From: Plotosus lineatus
Lineage: Eukaryota; Chordata; Actinopteri; Siluriformes; Plotosidae
NCBI GenBank assembly: GCA_024760905.1
Contig: JALRMN010000025.1
Coordinates: 535,001-599,000 of the forward strand
Length of the DNA stretch: 64,000 bases
Reading direction: 5' to 3'
This document shows positions 23,457 to 34,377 of this stretch, piece after piece. How positions within the stretch are numbered: position 1 is the stretch's first letter; every line of letters begins with the position of its first letter. The notes under the pieces were generated by a model. It searched no databases and had not been told where the DNA came from. It saw only the letters and a list, made by a program, of their open reading frames with translations. A program made the position numbers and the translations under genes.

Positions 23457-24325
23457 TGAACGTCCAGGGACAGAACATTGAGATAGTGAACAGTTTCAAA
23501 TACCTGGGCGTTCACCTTAACAATAAACTGGACTGGTCCCACAACACCAACGCCCTGTACATGAAGGGCCAGAGTCGCCTCCACCTTCTGAGGAGACTCA
23601 GGTCCTTTGGAGTATGCAGACCTCTGCTCAGGACATTTTATGACTCTGTGGTAGCCTCTGCAATCCTCTACGCTGCCATCTGCTGGGCCCCGGGCAGCAC
23701 AGAGCGGGACAGAAAAAGACTGAACAAGCTGGTCAGGAGGGCCAGCTCTGTCCTCGACTGCCCACTGGACTCTGTGGAGGAGGTGAGTTAGAGGAGGATG
23801 GTAGCAAAGCTCACATCCATCATGAACAACAGCTCTGACCCACTTCACCAGACTGTAGAGAAGCTGAGTAGCTCCTTCAGTGGACGACTGAGACATCCTC
23901 AGTGCAGGAAGGAGCGCTACCACAGGTCGTTCATTCCCACTGCTGTCAGACTGTACAACGCCACTTTGTAACTGTCTGTGAAAATACCGGTTATGTGCAA
24001 TAAAAACCCCACGCACTTTAATCAGCCACATCTACCCCACTGACTATGAATCATATCAACCCATCTAATCTGCCCTCAGATACATTACACTTTAATATAG
24101 GCCAGTCTATAAAGTCGTTCCCTTCTTTTCTTTTATTGTTTATTAATTTATACTATTTATGTATCTATTTATTTATTGACTTAAATAATATATATGTATG
24201 TGTGTATGTTTGTATATGTATCTATTTTTGCACCCCCTACTGATGGTACCTCAAGAGCCTGTAACAGTGAATTTCTCCATTGTGAGATTAATAAAGCTGT
24301 ATCTTATCTTATCTTATCTTAAAAT
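23105..24325 (+). mobile_element. Rex1/L2-like LINE, 5'-truncated
   Basis: It carries the palm (APQGTVLSPFLF, FSDDSAIV), the post-RT block (FKYLGVHLNNKLDWSHNTNA, LRRLRSFGVCRPLLRTFYDS, NKLVRRASSVL) and a C-terminus resembling RYHRSFIPTAVRLYN. It ends with 'ttctccattgtgagattaataaagctg' and a (TCTTA)n tail. A CA microsatellite shifts the frame inside it. Two further 3' fragments of the same family are at 61447-61842 (minus) and 63024-63393 (plus). The assignment within the CR1/L2/Rex1 group is approximate. Confidence 0.78.
23399..23448. repeat. (CA)n microsatellite within LINE coding sequence
   Basis: A perfect CA tract that replaces or expands the region between VVDFRRG and VNVQGQNIE of the Rex1-like protein. 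It produces a Thr-His tract in one frame and disrupts the ORF. Confidence 0.95.
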
Positions 24326-24355
24326 CAAAGTCCCCAAAAAACACAGACCATAACA

Positions 24356-24525
24356 AAAAGAACATAGAAGAACATGAAGTGTAATAAATTGGATGCCAAA
24401 AGGATAAACTTAGATACATAAAATCTCACACACAAACATTCTAAACATTAACTTAGGTACTGCATTAGAATAATAATTGAAAAACATTTTAATTCTATAG
24501 TAATTTACAATGATTCAGAATACTT
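24356..24525 (+). mobile_element. Fragment of the 49-kb Tigger-like family
   Basis: It aligns by eye with about 50855-50990: 'aacatgaagtgtaataaa', 'taaaatctcac.cacaaacatt', 'ttaacttaggtactg..ttagaataataat'. No terminal repeat remains. Confidence 0.55.
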
Positions 24526-24527
24526 AC

Positions 24528-25845
24528 AAAGGAAGAGGTTAGCTAAGAAGAAGTGGGACATTGAGAGGACCGAAGAGAGTAAACAGGAGTACAAGGATGC
24601 ACAGCGTAAGGCGAAGGTAACGGTGTCAAAGGCCAAACAGAGGGCGTATGATGACTTGTATGCTAGGTTGGACAGTAAGGATGGAGAAAATGATTTATAC
24701 AGGTTTGCACAGCAGAGAAATAGAGACAGGAAGGACATGCAGCAGATTATGGTGATTAAGGATAGAGAAGGAAATGGGAAGATGGAAAGAGTACTTTGAA
24801 GAGCTCATGAATGAGGAGAAGGAGAGAGAAAAAAAGAGTAGAACAGGTGACCGTTGAGGACCAGGAAGTAGCAAAGATTAGTAAGAGTGAAGTGAGGAAG
24901 GCATGGAAGAGGATGAAGCGTCGAAAGGCAGTCGATGCTGATTACATACTGGTGGAGGTATGGAAGTGTCTAGGAGAGGGAGCAGTAGATTTTCTGACAA
25001 GAACAGTCAACAAGTTCTTAGAGAGTGAGCAGATGCCAGAGGAATGGAGGAGAAGTGTGCTGGTGCCCATTTTTAAGAACAAGGGAGACATGCAGAGTTG
25101 TGGCAACTACAGAGGGATAAAGTTGATGAGCCATATGATGAAGTTATGGGAAAGAATAGTGGAAGCTAGACTAAGGGCAGAGGTCAGTATTTGTGAATAA
25201 CAGTTTGGTTTCATGCCAAGAAAGAGCACCACAGATGCAGTGTTTGCGCTGAGGATATTAATAGAGAAGTACGGAGAAGGTCAGCGTGGAGTGTGGAAAA
25301 GAGGTGAAGAAGCATGTGCAGGCAGGTTGGAATGGTTGGAGAAAAGTGTCCAGTTTGATATGTGATAGGAAGGTATCAGCAAGAATGAAAGGAAAAGTGT
25401 ACAAGACGGTGATGAGGCCAGCGATGTTGTATCGTTTAGAAACAGTGGCACTGAGGAAAAGACAGGAGGCGGAGCTGGAGGTAGCAGAGATGAAAATGTT
25501 GAGGTTCTCTTTGGAAGTAACGATAATGGATAGGATCAGAAATGAGTACATCAGAGGGACAGCACATATAAGAGATTTTGGAGACAAAGTCAGAGAGACT
25601 AGATTGAGATGGTTTGGACTTGCACAGAGGAGGGATAGTGAGTATATTGGTAATAGGATGCTTAGGTTGGAACTACCAGGCAGAAGGCCGAGAGGAAGGC
25701 CAAAGAGAAGATTCATGGATGCAATGAAGGAGGACATGAAGGTAATTGGAGTAAGAGTAGAAGATGCAGAGGATCGGGTGAGATGGAGGCAGATGATTCG
25801 CTGTGGCGACCCCTGAAGGGAAAAGCCAAACGGAAAAGAGGAAGT
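24528..25845 (+). mobile_element. RTE LINE with the RT core deleted
   Basis: It begins in the linker (aggaagaggttagctaagaagaagtgggac) and reaches the true 3' end (gcgacccctgaagggaaaagcc). Near 25280 the sequence jumps from LIEKYGEGQ to CGKEVKKHVQAGWNG, removing the catalytic palm including both aspartate motifs. The remaining ORF pieces are 24811-25200 (129 aa) and 25286-25816 (176 aa). An A7 run at 24829-24835 and a stop in place of Gln/Glu after SICE at 25198 add further damage. Confidence 0.9.
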
Positions 25846-25849
25846 TGAG

Positions 25850-26540
25850 ATCTGGGATCCCTTAACAAGGTGTAACATGTTTTGTGTTCATCTACAGTTT
25901 CTGGTTTAATCAGCAATTAAAAACCAGAAGTAACCCCCCACCCCCACCCACCCCCACCCCCACCCACCCACCCCTTCCCCCGCCAGCTCAGCGACATCAA
26001 TGGAATAAAACATTACAGAGGTGTTTTTTTTTAACGAATAGGGATAATCTGAAATACTAGATCTATATTCTACTCTGTCTTTGCATTACAAAACTCTAAT
26101 GCCATTTTTTTTTTCAAAACAGAGTATTTATTTGTAGAATTTTCAGTTATGAATAATTTCTGCCTTTGAAAAAGTACCAAGGTTCAAATTTAAAATTCAA
26201 CTCTACACATATGTTGTAGTGTAAAAATGTACCATTATGGCATCTGGCTTCTGGGATCAATGGAGTGGTTGAGCTTAAAAGAAAGAAAGCAAAAAAGTGC
26301 TTTGAGAAAATCAGGAGTTTATTTATTTTTGTGATTATCTATCATAATTTCGATATGCTTTAAATCACGGAAAATGTAAAACTTGAGAACATGCTGAAAC
26401 GAGCAACAACAACCAACATAGATAATTGCTGGTACCCTGATAGGAGAAAAACATGATTAAACAATGTGATGATACATTTACCTATTTAGACATATGAACA
26501 GATTTTTAGGATTTAATAAATAATTAGAAATTTGAGAATA
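25850..26540. other. Intergenic with C-rich repeat
   Basis: It contains a CCCCCA-type simple repeat at about 25937-25980. The remaining AT-rich sequence shows no recognised feature. Confidence 0.5.
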
Positions 26541-27150
26541 CAGACGCTCCCCAACTTACGAGCATTTGTTTTATGAACATCCGGAGATGCGAACAGGGCT
26601 GACCGAAGTCGAAATTGAAATGAAATTGAAGAACAAGTAGAGATAGAAATGGAATAAAATCTATAGAAAGATATGTCATAAATATTAAATATAATTAAAC
26701 ATTATCCTCAGGTACACTTAATACTAGGCTCCAGCAGAGGAGCGTGGCTGACACATGCTTATACAGAGGTCTTGAAAGAGAAGCAGAACGATACATTTCC
26801 TAACTCGTGCCAAAACTTTCAAAGAAGAAATAAATTGACTCCAGTAATAAAATGAACTGGATAAGAGTGAAACTTTAGGAAAGTCTGATCAAATCCGTTG
26901 TGTTGTGCTTGAGAGGAACCAGGAGTTTAAACACGAGACATAATTATATTGATACTGTACAGATGATTATGGAGAGAGAGAGAGAAAGAGAGAGAGATTG
27001 TATACAGCATAAACTCATATAGGTTACTTATACAAGGTTTAAACATACATTCCACCCCCCCTAAAGAGCGCCCTGTAACGACGTACAAACAAATTCATCG
27101 AATGAACGGTCGTCTGGAACCTAACTTGTTTGTAAACTGGGGAGCATCTG
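26541..27150. mobile_element. Tigger/pogo-like MITE, 610 bp
   Basis: The left end CAGACGCTCCCCAACTTACG and the right end, read inward, CAGATGCTCCCCAGTTTACA form an imperfect terminal inverted repeat. TA dinucleotides flank both sides (26539-26540 and 27151-27152). There is no coding capacity. The 'gaacgg.cgt.tgg' block inside both ends suggests longer subterminal symmetry. Confidence 0.75.
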
Positions 27151-27154
27151 TATT

Positions 27155-28567
27155 TAGTTACGAAAATAAAAGAGAAGAAATAAAATGTTTTTTTTTTACA
27201 CATTTCTGAGACGTGAGAATAAACCCAACAGAAATTGTCAAATGAAGTCAAAGCCTGCCCACTATAAAACACACACCTGGTAAGAATTGTCTTGATGAGA
27301 AGCATTGTCTGATGTGCACCATGGCTCGCTCAAAAGAGCTGTCTGAAGACCTGCGATCAAGAATTATTGATTTGTATAAAGCTGGGAAAGGATACAAAAC
27401 CATCTCTAAAAGTCTGGATGTTCATCAATCGACAGTCAGAGACGTTGTCTTCAAATGGAGAGTTTGGCACTGTTGCTTCTCTCCCAAGGACTGACCGTCC
27501 ACCAAAGATGACGCCAAGAGTTCAGCACAGAATACTCAGAGAGGTAAAAAAAAAAAAAAAAGCCCTAGAGTGTCCGCTAAAGATTACAGAAATCACTGGC
27601 ACAGTCCAATATCTCTGTGCACACATCAACTATATGTAAAACAATAGCCAAGAATGGTGTTCATGGGAGGACTCCAAGGAAGAAGCCACTGCTGTCTAAA
27701 AAAACATTGTTGCTCATTTAATGTAAAAAGACACTTGGACACTCCACAGAAGTTTTGGCAAAATATTTTGTGGACTGATGAAACCAAAGTTGAATTGTTT
27801 GGGAGGAACACACAACGTCATGTGTGGAGGAAAAATGGAACAGTTCACCAACATCAACACCTCATCCCCACCGTGAAGCATGGTGGACAGTGTATCATGG
27901 TTTGGGGCTGTTTTGCTGCCTCGGGGCCTGGACAACTTGCAAACATTAATGGAAAATTTTAATTCAAAAGTTTATCAGGATGTTTTGCAGGAAACCTGAG
28001 GCTGTCTGTCAGACAGTTGAAGCGAAAAAGAGGATGGATGCTGCAACAAGACAATGATCAAAAACACAGAAGTAAATCAACTTCAGAATGGCTTCAGAAG
28101 AACAAAATACACGTTCTGCAGTGGCCAAGTCAAAGTGTCAAAGTCCAGACTTGAACCCCATTGAGATGCTGTGGCATGACCTCAAGACAGCGATTCATGC
28201 CAGACATACCAGGAATCTGACTGAACTACAGCAGTTTTGTAAAGAAGAATGGGCCAAGATTAGTCCTGATCGATGTGCCAGACTGATCTGCAGCTACAGG
28301 AAGCATCTGGTTGAAGTTATTCCTGGGGGGGGGCACAAAATATTAAATGTGATGGTTCAGTTATTTATTCCTCCCCCTTCTGTCATTGTTTGCATGCTAT
28401 CCTCATTAAAATATTAAAACCTATCAATGTCTGGGTGGTTTTAGTGAAAGCAAACACTGTTTTTTTTCATCTGTGTGATTTTGACAAAGATCAGATCACA
28501 TTTGATGGTGATTTTATGCAGAAATGTGAGAAATTCCAAAAGGTTCAGATACATTTTCATACCACTG
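27155..28567 (+). mobile_element. Tc1-like DNA transposon, left end missing
   Basis: The right terminal repeat (tcagatacattttcataccactg) is followed by a TA at 28568-28569, typical of Tc1 elements. The left side starts inside the element (gcccactataaaacacacacctgg precedes the transposase), with no matching left terminal repeat next to the MITE end at 27150. It could no longer be mobilised by end recognition at both sides. Confidence 0.82.
27321..28346 (+). pseudogene. Tc1-like transposase pseudogene
   Basis: It starts MARSKELSEDLRSRIIDLYK with the paired-like helix-turn-helix (GKGYKTISKSLDVHQSTVRD). It then breaks by frameshift near 27465, contains a run of A residues at 27546-27561, and has degraded catalytic blocks. 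The C-terminal SPDLNPIEMLWHDLK holds the glutamate of the DD34E triad, followed by EEWAKISPDRCARLI. A cut-and-paste transposase of about 340 aa is expected; here at least five frame breaks are present. Confidence 0.88.
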
Positions 28568-28893
28568 TAAATAACTTTAGCTAAATTTGTAAATGTATTT
28601 AGCAATTGTACTTGCAGATGTAGTTTGATATATATTTGAGAATGTTTTTGGTTGAACTATAATATTTGATTCATCTGAGAGCAATAGATGAATTGTCTTC
28701 TGCTGAAAAAAACGTGTTGTTGGCCTGAGAGTCCATGTTTATATCCTGTAATATGCTGTGATACGCAAATGCAGCCATGAGGCGGGGGCACTAACCAGTG
28801 TCTCTCCCCCTTATGCCGGTCCCAAGCCCGGATAAATGCAGAGGGTTGCGACAGGAAGGGCATCCGGCGTAAAACTTCTGCCACATTTAAAAA

Positions 28894-30417
28894 ATGCAAA
28901 TGATCAATACAGAATTCATACCGGATCGGGCGAGCCCCGGGTTAACAATGACCGCCATCAGTGCTGTCAACCAACAGGGTGCTGATGGAAATTGGACTAC
29001 TGTTGGTCGAAGACGTCGAAGAAGGAGAGGCGGGAGGCGTGTCCGTAGGCAGAGAGAGAAGAGGAAATGCGTGAGCCTAGGACTGAGAGTAGGGACTTTG
29101 AATGTTGGAACTATGCAAGGAAAAGATAGGGAGCTGGCTGACATGATGCAGAGGAGGAAGGTGGACATACTGTGTGTTCAGGAGACAAGGTGGAAAGGTA
29201 GAAAGGCTAGAAGCTTAGGAGCAGGGTTTAAACTGTTTTATCATGGTGTGGATGGGAAGAGAAATGGAATAGGAGTCATCTTGAAGGAGGGGTTTGTCAG
29301 GAATGTTCTAGAAGTGAAAAGAGTGTCAGACAGAGTGATGAGTCTCAAGTTAGAAATTGAAGGCGTGATGGTCAATGTTGTTAGTGCTTATGCCCCACAG
29401 GCAGGATGTAAGCTCGAAGAGAAGGAGAGATTCTGGAGTGATTTAGATGAAGTGATGCAGAGTACCCCCAGAGGTGAAAGAGTGGTCATTGGAGCAGACT
29501 TCAATGGACATGTTGGTGCAGGCAACAGAGGGGACGAGGAAGTAATGGGCAGGTTTGGTATCCAGGACAGGAACACAGAAGGACAGATGTTGATCGATTT
29601 TGCAAAAAGGATGGAAATGGCTGTGGTGAATACTTTCTTCAAGAAGAAACAGAAGCATAGGGTGACTTATGAAAGCGGAGGTAAGAGCACACAGGTCGAC
29701 TACATCTTGTGCAGGCGATGTAATTTGAAGGAAGTCAGTGACTGCAAAGTAGTAGTTGGTGAGAGTGTTGCCAAACAGCATAGGATGGTGGTGTGCAGGA
29801 TGACACTGATGGTGAGAAAGGTGAAAAAGGCAAAGGCAGAGCAGAAAACAAAGTGGTGGAAGCTGAAAAAGGAAGAGTGTCGTGTTGTCTTCAAGGAGGA
29901 GTTGAAACAGGCTTTGGGTAGTCAGGAAGTGCTTCCAGAGGACTGGACAACCACAGCCAATGTGATCAGGGAGACCGGTAGGAGAGTACTTGGTGTGTCC
30001 TCTGGAAGGAAAGTAGATAAGGAAACTTGGTGGTGGAATGAGGAAGTGCAGGAGTGTGTACAAAGGAAGAGGTTAGCCAAGAAGAAGTGGGACATTGACA
30101 GGACCGAAGAGAGTAAACTGGAGTACAGGGAGACACAGCGTAAGGCGAAGGTAGCAGTGTCAAAGGCCAAACAGAGGGCGTATGATGACTTGTATGATAG
30201 GTTGAACAGTAAGGAGGGAGAAAATGATCTATACAGGTTAGCACAGCAGAGAAATAGAGATGGGAAGGACGTGCAGCAAGTTAGAGTAATAAAGGACAGA
30301 GAGGGAAATGTATTGACTGATGACAGAAGTGTGCTGGGAAGATGGAAAGAGTACTTTGAAGAGCTGATGAATGAGGAAAATGAGAGAGAAAAAAAGAGCA
30401 GAAGGGGTGACCGTTGA
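28894..30417 (+). CDS. RTE endonuclease plus linker ORF, 507 aa
   Basis: Residues 1-50 are basic leader (GRRRRRRRGGRRVRRQREKR). An apurinic-type endonuclease occupies about residues 52-285, with LNVGT, CVQETRW, VVSAYAPQAG, GADFNGHVGAG, STQVDYILC and AKQHRMVV (the terminal catalytic His region). A charged linker follows with the conserved TWWWNEEVQECVQRKR near residue 390. The ORF ends shortly after the A7 run with a frame-shifted tail and stop. It would nick target DNA. Translation of the leader upstream of MCVSLG/MSLGLR is doubtful; the next Met-like start in other copies (MSLGLRVGTL) may be the real start. Confidence 0.75.
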   Translation: MQMINTEFIPDRASPGLTMTAISAVNQQGADGNWTTVGRRRRRRRGGRRVRRQREKRKCVSLGLRVGTLNVGTMQGKDRELADMMQRRKVDILCVQETRWKGRKARSLGAGFKLFYHGVDGKRNGIGVILKEGFVRNVLEVKRVSDRVMSLKLEIEGVMVNVVSAYAPQAGCKLEEKERFWSDLDEVMQSTPRGERVVIGADFNGHVGAGNRGDEEVMGRFGIQDRNTEGQMLIDFAKRMEMAVVNTFFKKKQKHRVTYESGGKSTQVDYILCRRCNLKEVSDCKVVVGESVAKQHRMVVCRMTLMVRKVKKAKAEQKTKWWKLKKEECRVVFKEELKQALGSQEVLPEDWTTTANVIRETGRRVLGVSSGRKVDKETWWWNEEVQECVQRKRLAKKKWDIDRTEESKLEYRETQRKAKVAVSKAKQRAYDDLYDRLNSKEGENDLYRLAQQRNRDGKDVQQVRVIKDREGNVLTDDRSVLGRWKEYFEELMNEENEREKKSRRGDR

Positions 30418-30519
30418 GGAGCAGGAAGTAGCAAAGATTAGTAAGGGAGAAGTGAGGAGGGCATTGAAGAGGATGAAGAATGGAAAGGCAGTTGGCCCTG
30501 ATGACATATCAGTTGAGGT

Positions 30520-31803
30520 ATGGAAGTGTCTCGGGAGGTAGCAGTAGATTTTCTGACAAGAACATTCAACAAGGTACTAGAAAGTGAGAGGATGCCAGAG
30601 GAATGGAGGAGAAGTGTGCTTGTGCCCATTTTTAAGAACAAGGGAGATGTACAGAGTTGTGGCAACTACAGAGGGATAAAGTTGATGAGCCATACAATGA
30701 AGCTATGGGAAAGAATAGTGGAAGCAAGACTAAGGGCAGAGGTCAGCATTTGTCAACAACAGTTTGGTTTCATGCCAAGAAAGAGCACCACAGATGCAGT
30801 GTTTGCTTTGAGGATGTTAATAGAGAAGTACAGAGAAGGTCAGAAGGAGCTGCAATGTGCCTTTGTGGATCTGGAGAAAGCATATGACAGGGTGCCGAGA
30901 GAAGAACTGTGGTATTGTATGAGGAAGTCTGGAGTGACAGAGAAGTATGTTAGAGTGGTGCAGGACATGTATGAGAGATGTAAGACAGTGGTGAGGTGTG
31001 CTGTCGGTGTGACAGAAGAGTTCAAGGTGGAGGTGGGACTGCATCAAGGGTCAGCTCTCAGCCCCTTCTTGTTTGCTATGGTGATGGACAGGCTGACAGA
31101 CGAGGTTAGACAAGAATCTCCATGGACTATGATGTTTGCAGATGACATCGTGATCTGTAGTGAGAGCAGAGAACAAGTGGAGGAAAATCTAGAGAGGTGG
31201 AGGTATGCCCTGGAAAGGAGGGGAATGAAGGTTAGTCTCAGTAAGACAGAATACATGTGTGTGAACGACAAGGACCCAAGAGGAACGGTGAGGTTACAGG
31301 GGGCAGAGATAAGGAAGGTGGAGGATTTTAAGTACTTAGGCTCAACAATCAAGAGAAATGGAGAGTGTGAAAAAGAGGTGAAGAAGCGCATGCAGGCAGG
31401 TTGGAATGGATGGAGAAAAGTGTCCGTTGTGATGTGTGATAGGAGGGTATCGGCAAGAATGAAGGGAAAAATGTACAAGACGGTGATGAGGCCAGCGATG
31501 TTGTATGGTTTAGAGACAGTGGCCCTGGGGAAAAGACAGGAGTCAGAGTTGGAGGTAGCAGAGATGAAAATGTTGAGGTTCTCTTTGGGAGTAACGAGGA
31601 TGGATAGGATCAGAAACGAGTACATCAGAGGGACAGCACATTTTAGATGTTTTGGAGACAAAGTCAGAGAGGCTAGATTGAGATGGTTTGGACATGTACA
31701 GAGGAGGGATAGTGAGCATATTGGGAGTAGGATGCTGAGGATGGAACTACCAGGCAGAAGGCATGAAGGTCGTTGGAGTAAGAGTAGAAGATGCAGAGGA
31801 TAG
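30520..31803 (+). CDS. RTE reverse transcriptase ORF, 427 aa
   Basis: It contains the complete RT: RRSVLVPIFKNKG, NYRGIKLMSHTMKLWERI, QQFGFMPRKSTTDA, FVDLEKAYDRVPREEL (first Asp), GLHQGSALSPFLFAMVMD, MMFADDIVICSES (paired Asp) and a C-terminal region to RMELPGRRHEGRWSKSRR. The frame shifts at the 46-base deletion. The preceding fragment in the EN frame is separated by the 30536 deletion. All catalytic aspartates are intact. No internal promoter or start is evident; the first Met is incidental. Confidence 0.75.
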   Translation: MEVSREVAVDFLTRTFNKVLESERMPEEWRRSVLVPIFKNKGDVQSCGNYRGIKLMSHTMKLWERIVEARLRAEVSICQQQFGFMPRKSTTDAVFALRMLIEKYREGQKELQCAFVDLEKAYDRVPREELWYCMRKSGVTEKYVRVVQDMYERCKTVVRCAVGVTEEFKVEVGLHQGSALSPFLFAMVMDRLTDEVRQESPWTMMFADDIVICSESREQVEENLERWRYALERRGMKVSLSKTEYMCVNDKDPRGTVRLQGAEIRKVEDFKYLGSTIKRNGECEKEVKKRMQAGWNGWRKVSVVMCDRRVSARMKGKMYKTVMRPAMLYGLETVALGKRQESELEVAEMKMLRFSLGVTRMDRIRNEYIRGTAHFRCFGDKVREARLRWFGHVQRRDSEHIGSRMLRMELPGRRHEGRWSKSRRCRG

Positions 31804-31873
31804 GGAGAGATGGAGGCAGATCATTTGTTGTGGCGACCCCTGAAGGGAACAGCCGAAAGAAAAAGAAGAAGAC

Positions 31874-32219
31874 TCTATTATGGCTGACAGGTTATAAGAA
31901 AATATTGAATAGGATTTATCTGAGAAATATATTAATTTTATTGTCAGTACATACTTTGCAAATTAAACTTTTTGCTTTGGAAAATTAAACAGTTCAGTAT
32001 TCACTTTATACATTCAGAAATGTAAAGGAGCATTACAGTAGAACAGTGAAATATGAACTGCTCTGTAAACTAATCCAAAAATAATTAGACAAACACACAA
32101 ACTCATTCAAGCGTTCATTTTAGAAGCTGCTTCATCCTAATTAAGATCCTTGGGATTCTGGCACCCTTCTCAAATTATTTAAAAAATTATTTTTAATTTT
32201 TTAAATAAATTAAAAAACA
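31874..32219. other. AT-rich spacer
   Basis: No coding, RNA or transposon signature was seen between the RTE tail and the next SINE. Confidence 0.45.
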
Positions 32220-32575
32220 AACCTCATGACTGGGGCAGTGGTGGTCTAGTGGTATAGGGCTGATCCAAGGTTGGGGGTTCGAGTCCCACTCTCCACAAGG
32301 TTGTCACTGTCCCCCCCAGTGCAGCTAACTGGGTTATCAAAGGCCGGTCATGTCTGTCACTGTCTATGGTGAGAGGTTCATGTAAAAGAACCGTTGCTGA
32401 CTTTCGTAAAGAGTAGCTGCAAAGCTGTCAGCGTGTTTCCACCCTGCGATGGCCTGGCAGCTGTCCAGGGTGTACTCTGCCCTCGCCCGAAGTTTACTGG
32501 GATGGGCACCAGCCTCCCCGCGACCCAAATTAGGATTAAGCGGTTACAGAAAATGAACTGAACTGAACCTCATGA
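32220..32575 (+). mobile_element. tRNA-derived SINE with 10-bp target duplication
   Basis: The SINE begins gggcagtggtggtctagtggt (A-box region) and has ggttcgagtccc (B-box). A body follows that is shared with 49208, 52621, 57848 and 60352 (gtaaaagaaccgttgctgactttcg; gcctggcagctgtccagggtgtactctgcc), and it ends in GAACT repeats. The direct repeat aacctcatga flanks it at 32220-32229 and 32566-32575, which marks a target-primed insertion. The partner LINE is not evident. Confidence 0.88.
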
Positions 32576-33344
32576 ATTTGTGAACAATTCTACCAAAGTC
32601 TGAAGTTGAATAATAATAATAATAATAATAAAGAAATAACAGAAATTGATAAATCTAGATAATTAAGAAATGAAGCTCATTTTATATATATTTTTTAATT
32701 TAATCTTGATACTGCTGATGGGTGATTCATTAATTTTATTGATGAATTAAAATTACATTTTTCATATGCATCGGGTTTTTTTTTCAACCTCAATGATTTT
32801 TTTTCAACCTCAATGATATAGATTCTGGGTGGCGCTGGAACCCTATCTAGGATCCCTTCGTACCTTGTACTTGTTCCCTGCCACTTGAAAATCCTTTCCC
32901 TGTCCTTCAAATCTCAATGTTCATATTAAAAAGAAGGCAACAAGGACATTGTTCTGAACTATTCATGAATAATTTGCTTTTGAAAGCTCCAACAGCACAA
33001 ACAATCCGTGGTAAAGTTTGTCTAAAGTCTGATATGGCTGAAGGTAGTAGCACAACAAATTTATTTTAGCAAATCAAACACAGCTGCAGACCAACAGCAG
33101 GACTCAGTTTACAGAAGTTGCCTGACAAAGGCAGAGCCTCCAAACACCTGACAATCCCTTTTAGGCCTTTTATCTTCCTCTTCAGCTTTAATGAACTGGG
33201 TTTTGCAGCTGACGTCACGCATACATTATCCCAATGTGGGTTTTGTTATTGGTGTGAAAACAAACCATTCACTCCGGCCCCAGCACAATCGCACAAGCGT
33301 GTGTAAGGGTTTAATACTGCATTTATTTATTAAACAAGTGCAAA
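32576..33344. other. AT-rich spacer, (AAT)n
   Basis: It has an (ATA)n run at about 32609-32630. A tgacgtca (CRE-type) octamer sits near 33210, 135 bases upstream of the THAP-like ATG, possibly part of a promoter. Nothing else was recognised. Confidence 0.4.
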
Positions 33345-33597
33345 ATGGCACGAAACTGTGTTGCTGTCGGTTGTACAAATTATCGAGGAAAGAAAGCGGG
33401 TGTTAAATATCATAGATTCCCTGCTAATAAGGTCTGACGAGAGAAATGGATTTCTGCTTTGAAAAGAGCTGATACCGACAACAAAAGGAAAGATTGGCGA
33501 CCAGCTCCTACCAGTCGTGTATGTCGCCAACATTTCTTTGGAGGCAAGTCATTTTTATCAGTAAATATATTATTTATTGTCTTAACCACAGTTTAAT
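33345..33597 (+). pseudogene. THAP-domain first exon with an internal stop
   Basis: Translation from the ATG gives MARNCVAVGCTNYRGKKAGV, then KYHRFPANKV, a TGA at 33435-33437, then REKWISALKRAD, RKDWRPAPTSRVCRQHFFGG. This is the THAP zinc-finger order: C-x4-C near the N-terminus, an HxFP-like segment, an invariant Trp, then C-x2-H before F. After the domain the frame continues only to a TAA at 33594-33596. THAP domains occur in host regulators and in P-element-like transposases (THAP9). No downstream coding was found. The stop makes it a pseudogene unless it is a sequencing error or polymorphism. Confidence 0.72.
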
Positions 33598-33769
33598 TCT
33601 ATTTAACTGTATATCTGGTGTCCATTTATAAGCTGAGGGCAGCTAAAATGCTATCTAGTCTTGATTATAACATGGACAGTATATATAATATAACTATTAT
33701 AATACTTCATAGATTTAGATCCACATGTTTGTGCTTCATATATAATGTATTTAGCTTTACCACCAGTGC

Positions 33770-34015
33770 CCTATGCATATTTCAATGGAGGAAGAAAATA
33801 AAACATCCCCACATCTTGTGTCTGTGCTTGTGTGGGTTTCCTCCCAAAGTCCAAAGGCATGCATATTGGACTAATTGGCTGTTCCAATGGTATGATTGGG
33901 AGAGTAATGGTTTTATGTGGTTGGCCCATGGTTTGACGAGCTATTCACAGTGGACCCCGTCTTCACCCAGTGTTGGCTGAGATGGGCTCCAGGCTCCTCA
34001 TGATCCAAGCAGAAA
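33770..34015 (+). mobile_element. SINE-like dispersed repeat
   Basis: It is colinear with 60694-60995: 'ccagtgccctatgcatatttc', 'ttcctcccaaagtccaaaggcatgcatattggactaattgg', 'attcacagtggaccccgtcttcacccagtgttggct'. It has the same general body as common teleost SINE-like repeats. No tRNA head is present here. Confidence 0.65.
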
Positions 34016-34377
34016 GAAAATCTTAAAACAAAACTAACAAAATTTCATTTTCATGAGGAACATTATTTAAATACAGCACACAATGTTTAATTTGTAAACA
34101 AGAAATTAAAGGCACACAAAATAAACAGTATAAAACCCAATCTGACGACAGTTGTGGCTTACACTTTGAAACACTTGAACATAAATTTTTTTTTGGAGTG
34201 GACAAAACCTCAAAGTAAAATATAAATTAATACTAAAGGAAGGAAAAACACAACACAGAAAATAACAACTGGAGGAGGATAGAATTCTGTTGTTCTTGGT
34301 TTAAAACTTGTATTTAATAGAAACTGGCATCGGTCATGCACGATACAGCAGTAACCTCTGCTTCATTAATTCAACTG

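Larger units (their letters stand above)
28768..31873 (+). mobile_element. Best-preserved RTE (BovB-like) LINE
   Basis: It is full length from the leader (gcagccatgaggcggggg) to the 3' tail (gcgacccctgaagggaacagccgaaag, then AAG repeats). Coding runs through two long ORFs with only three lesions seen: A7 at 30389-30395, a missing base near 30536 in 'gtgtctcgggaggtag', and a loss of about 46 bases near 31761 in the C-terminal GRRPRGRPKRRFMD block. Compared with the other copies it is the youngest-looking. Confidence 0.92.

Noticed and set aside
28894..30417. Host gene for craniofacial development protein 2
   Set aside because: RTE endonuclease ORFs are often given this name. Here the ORF lies in a full-length LINE with leader, RT and tail, and many copies surround it.
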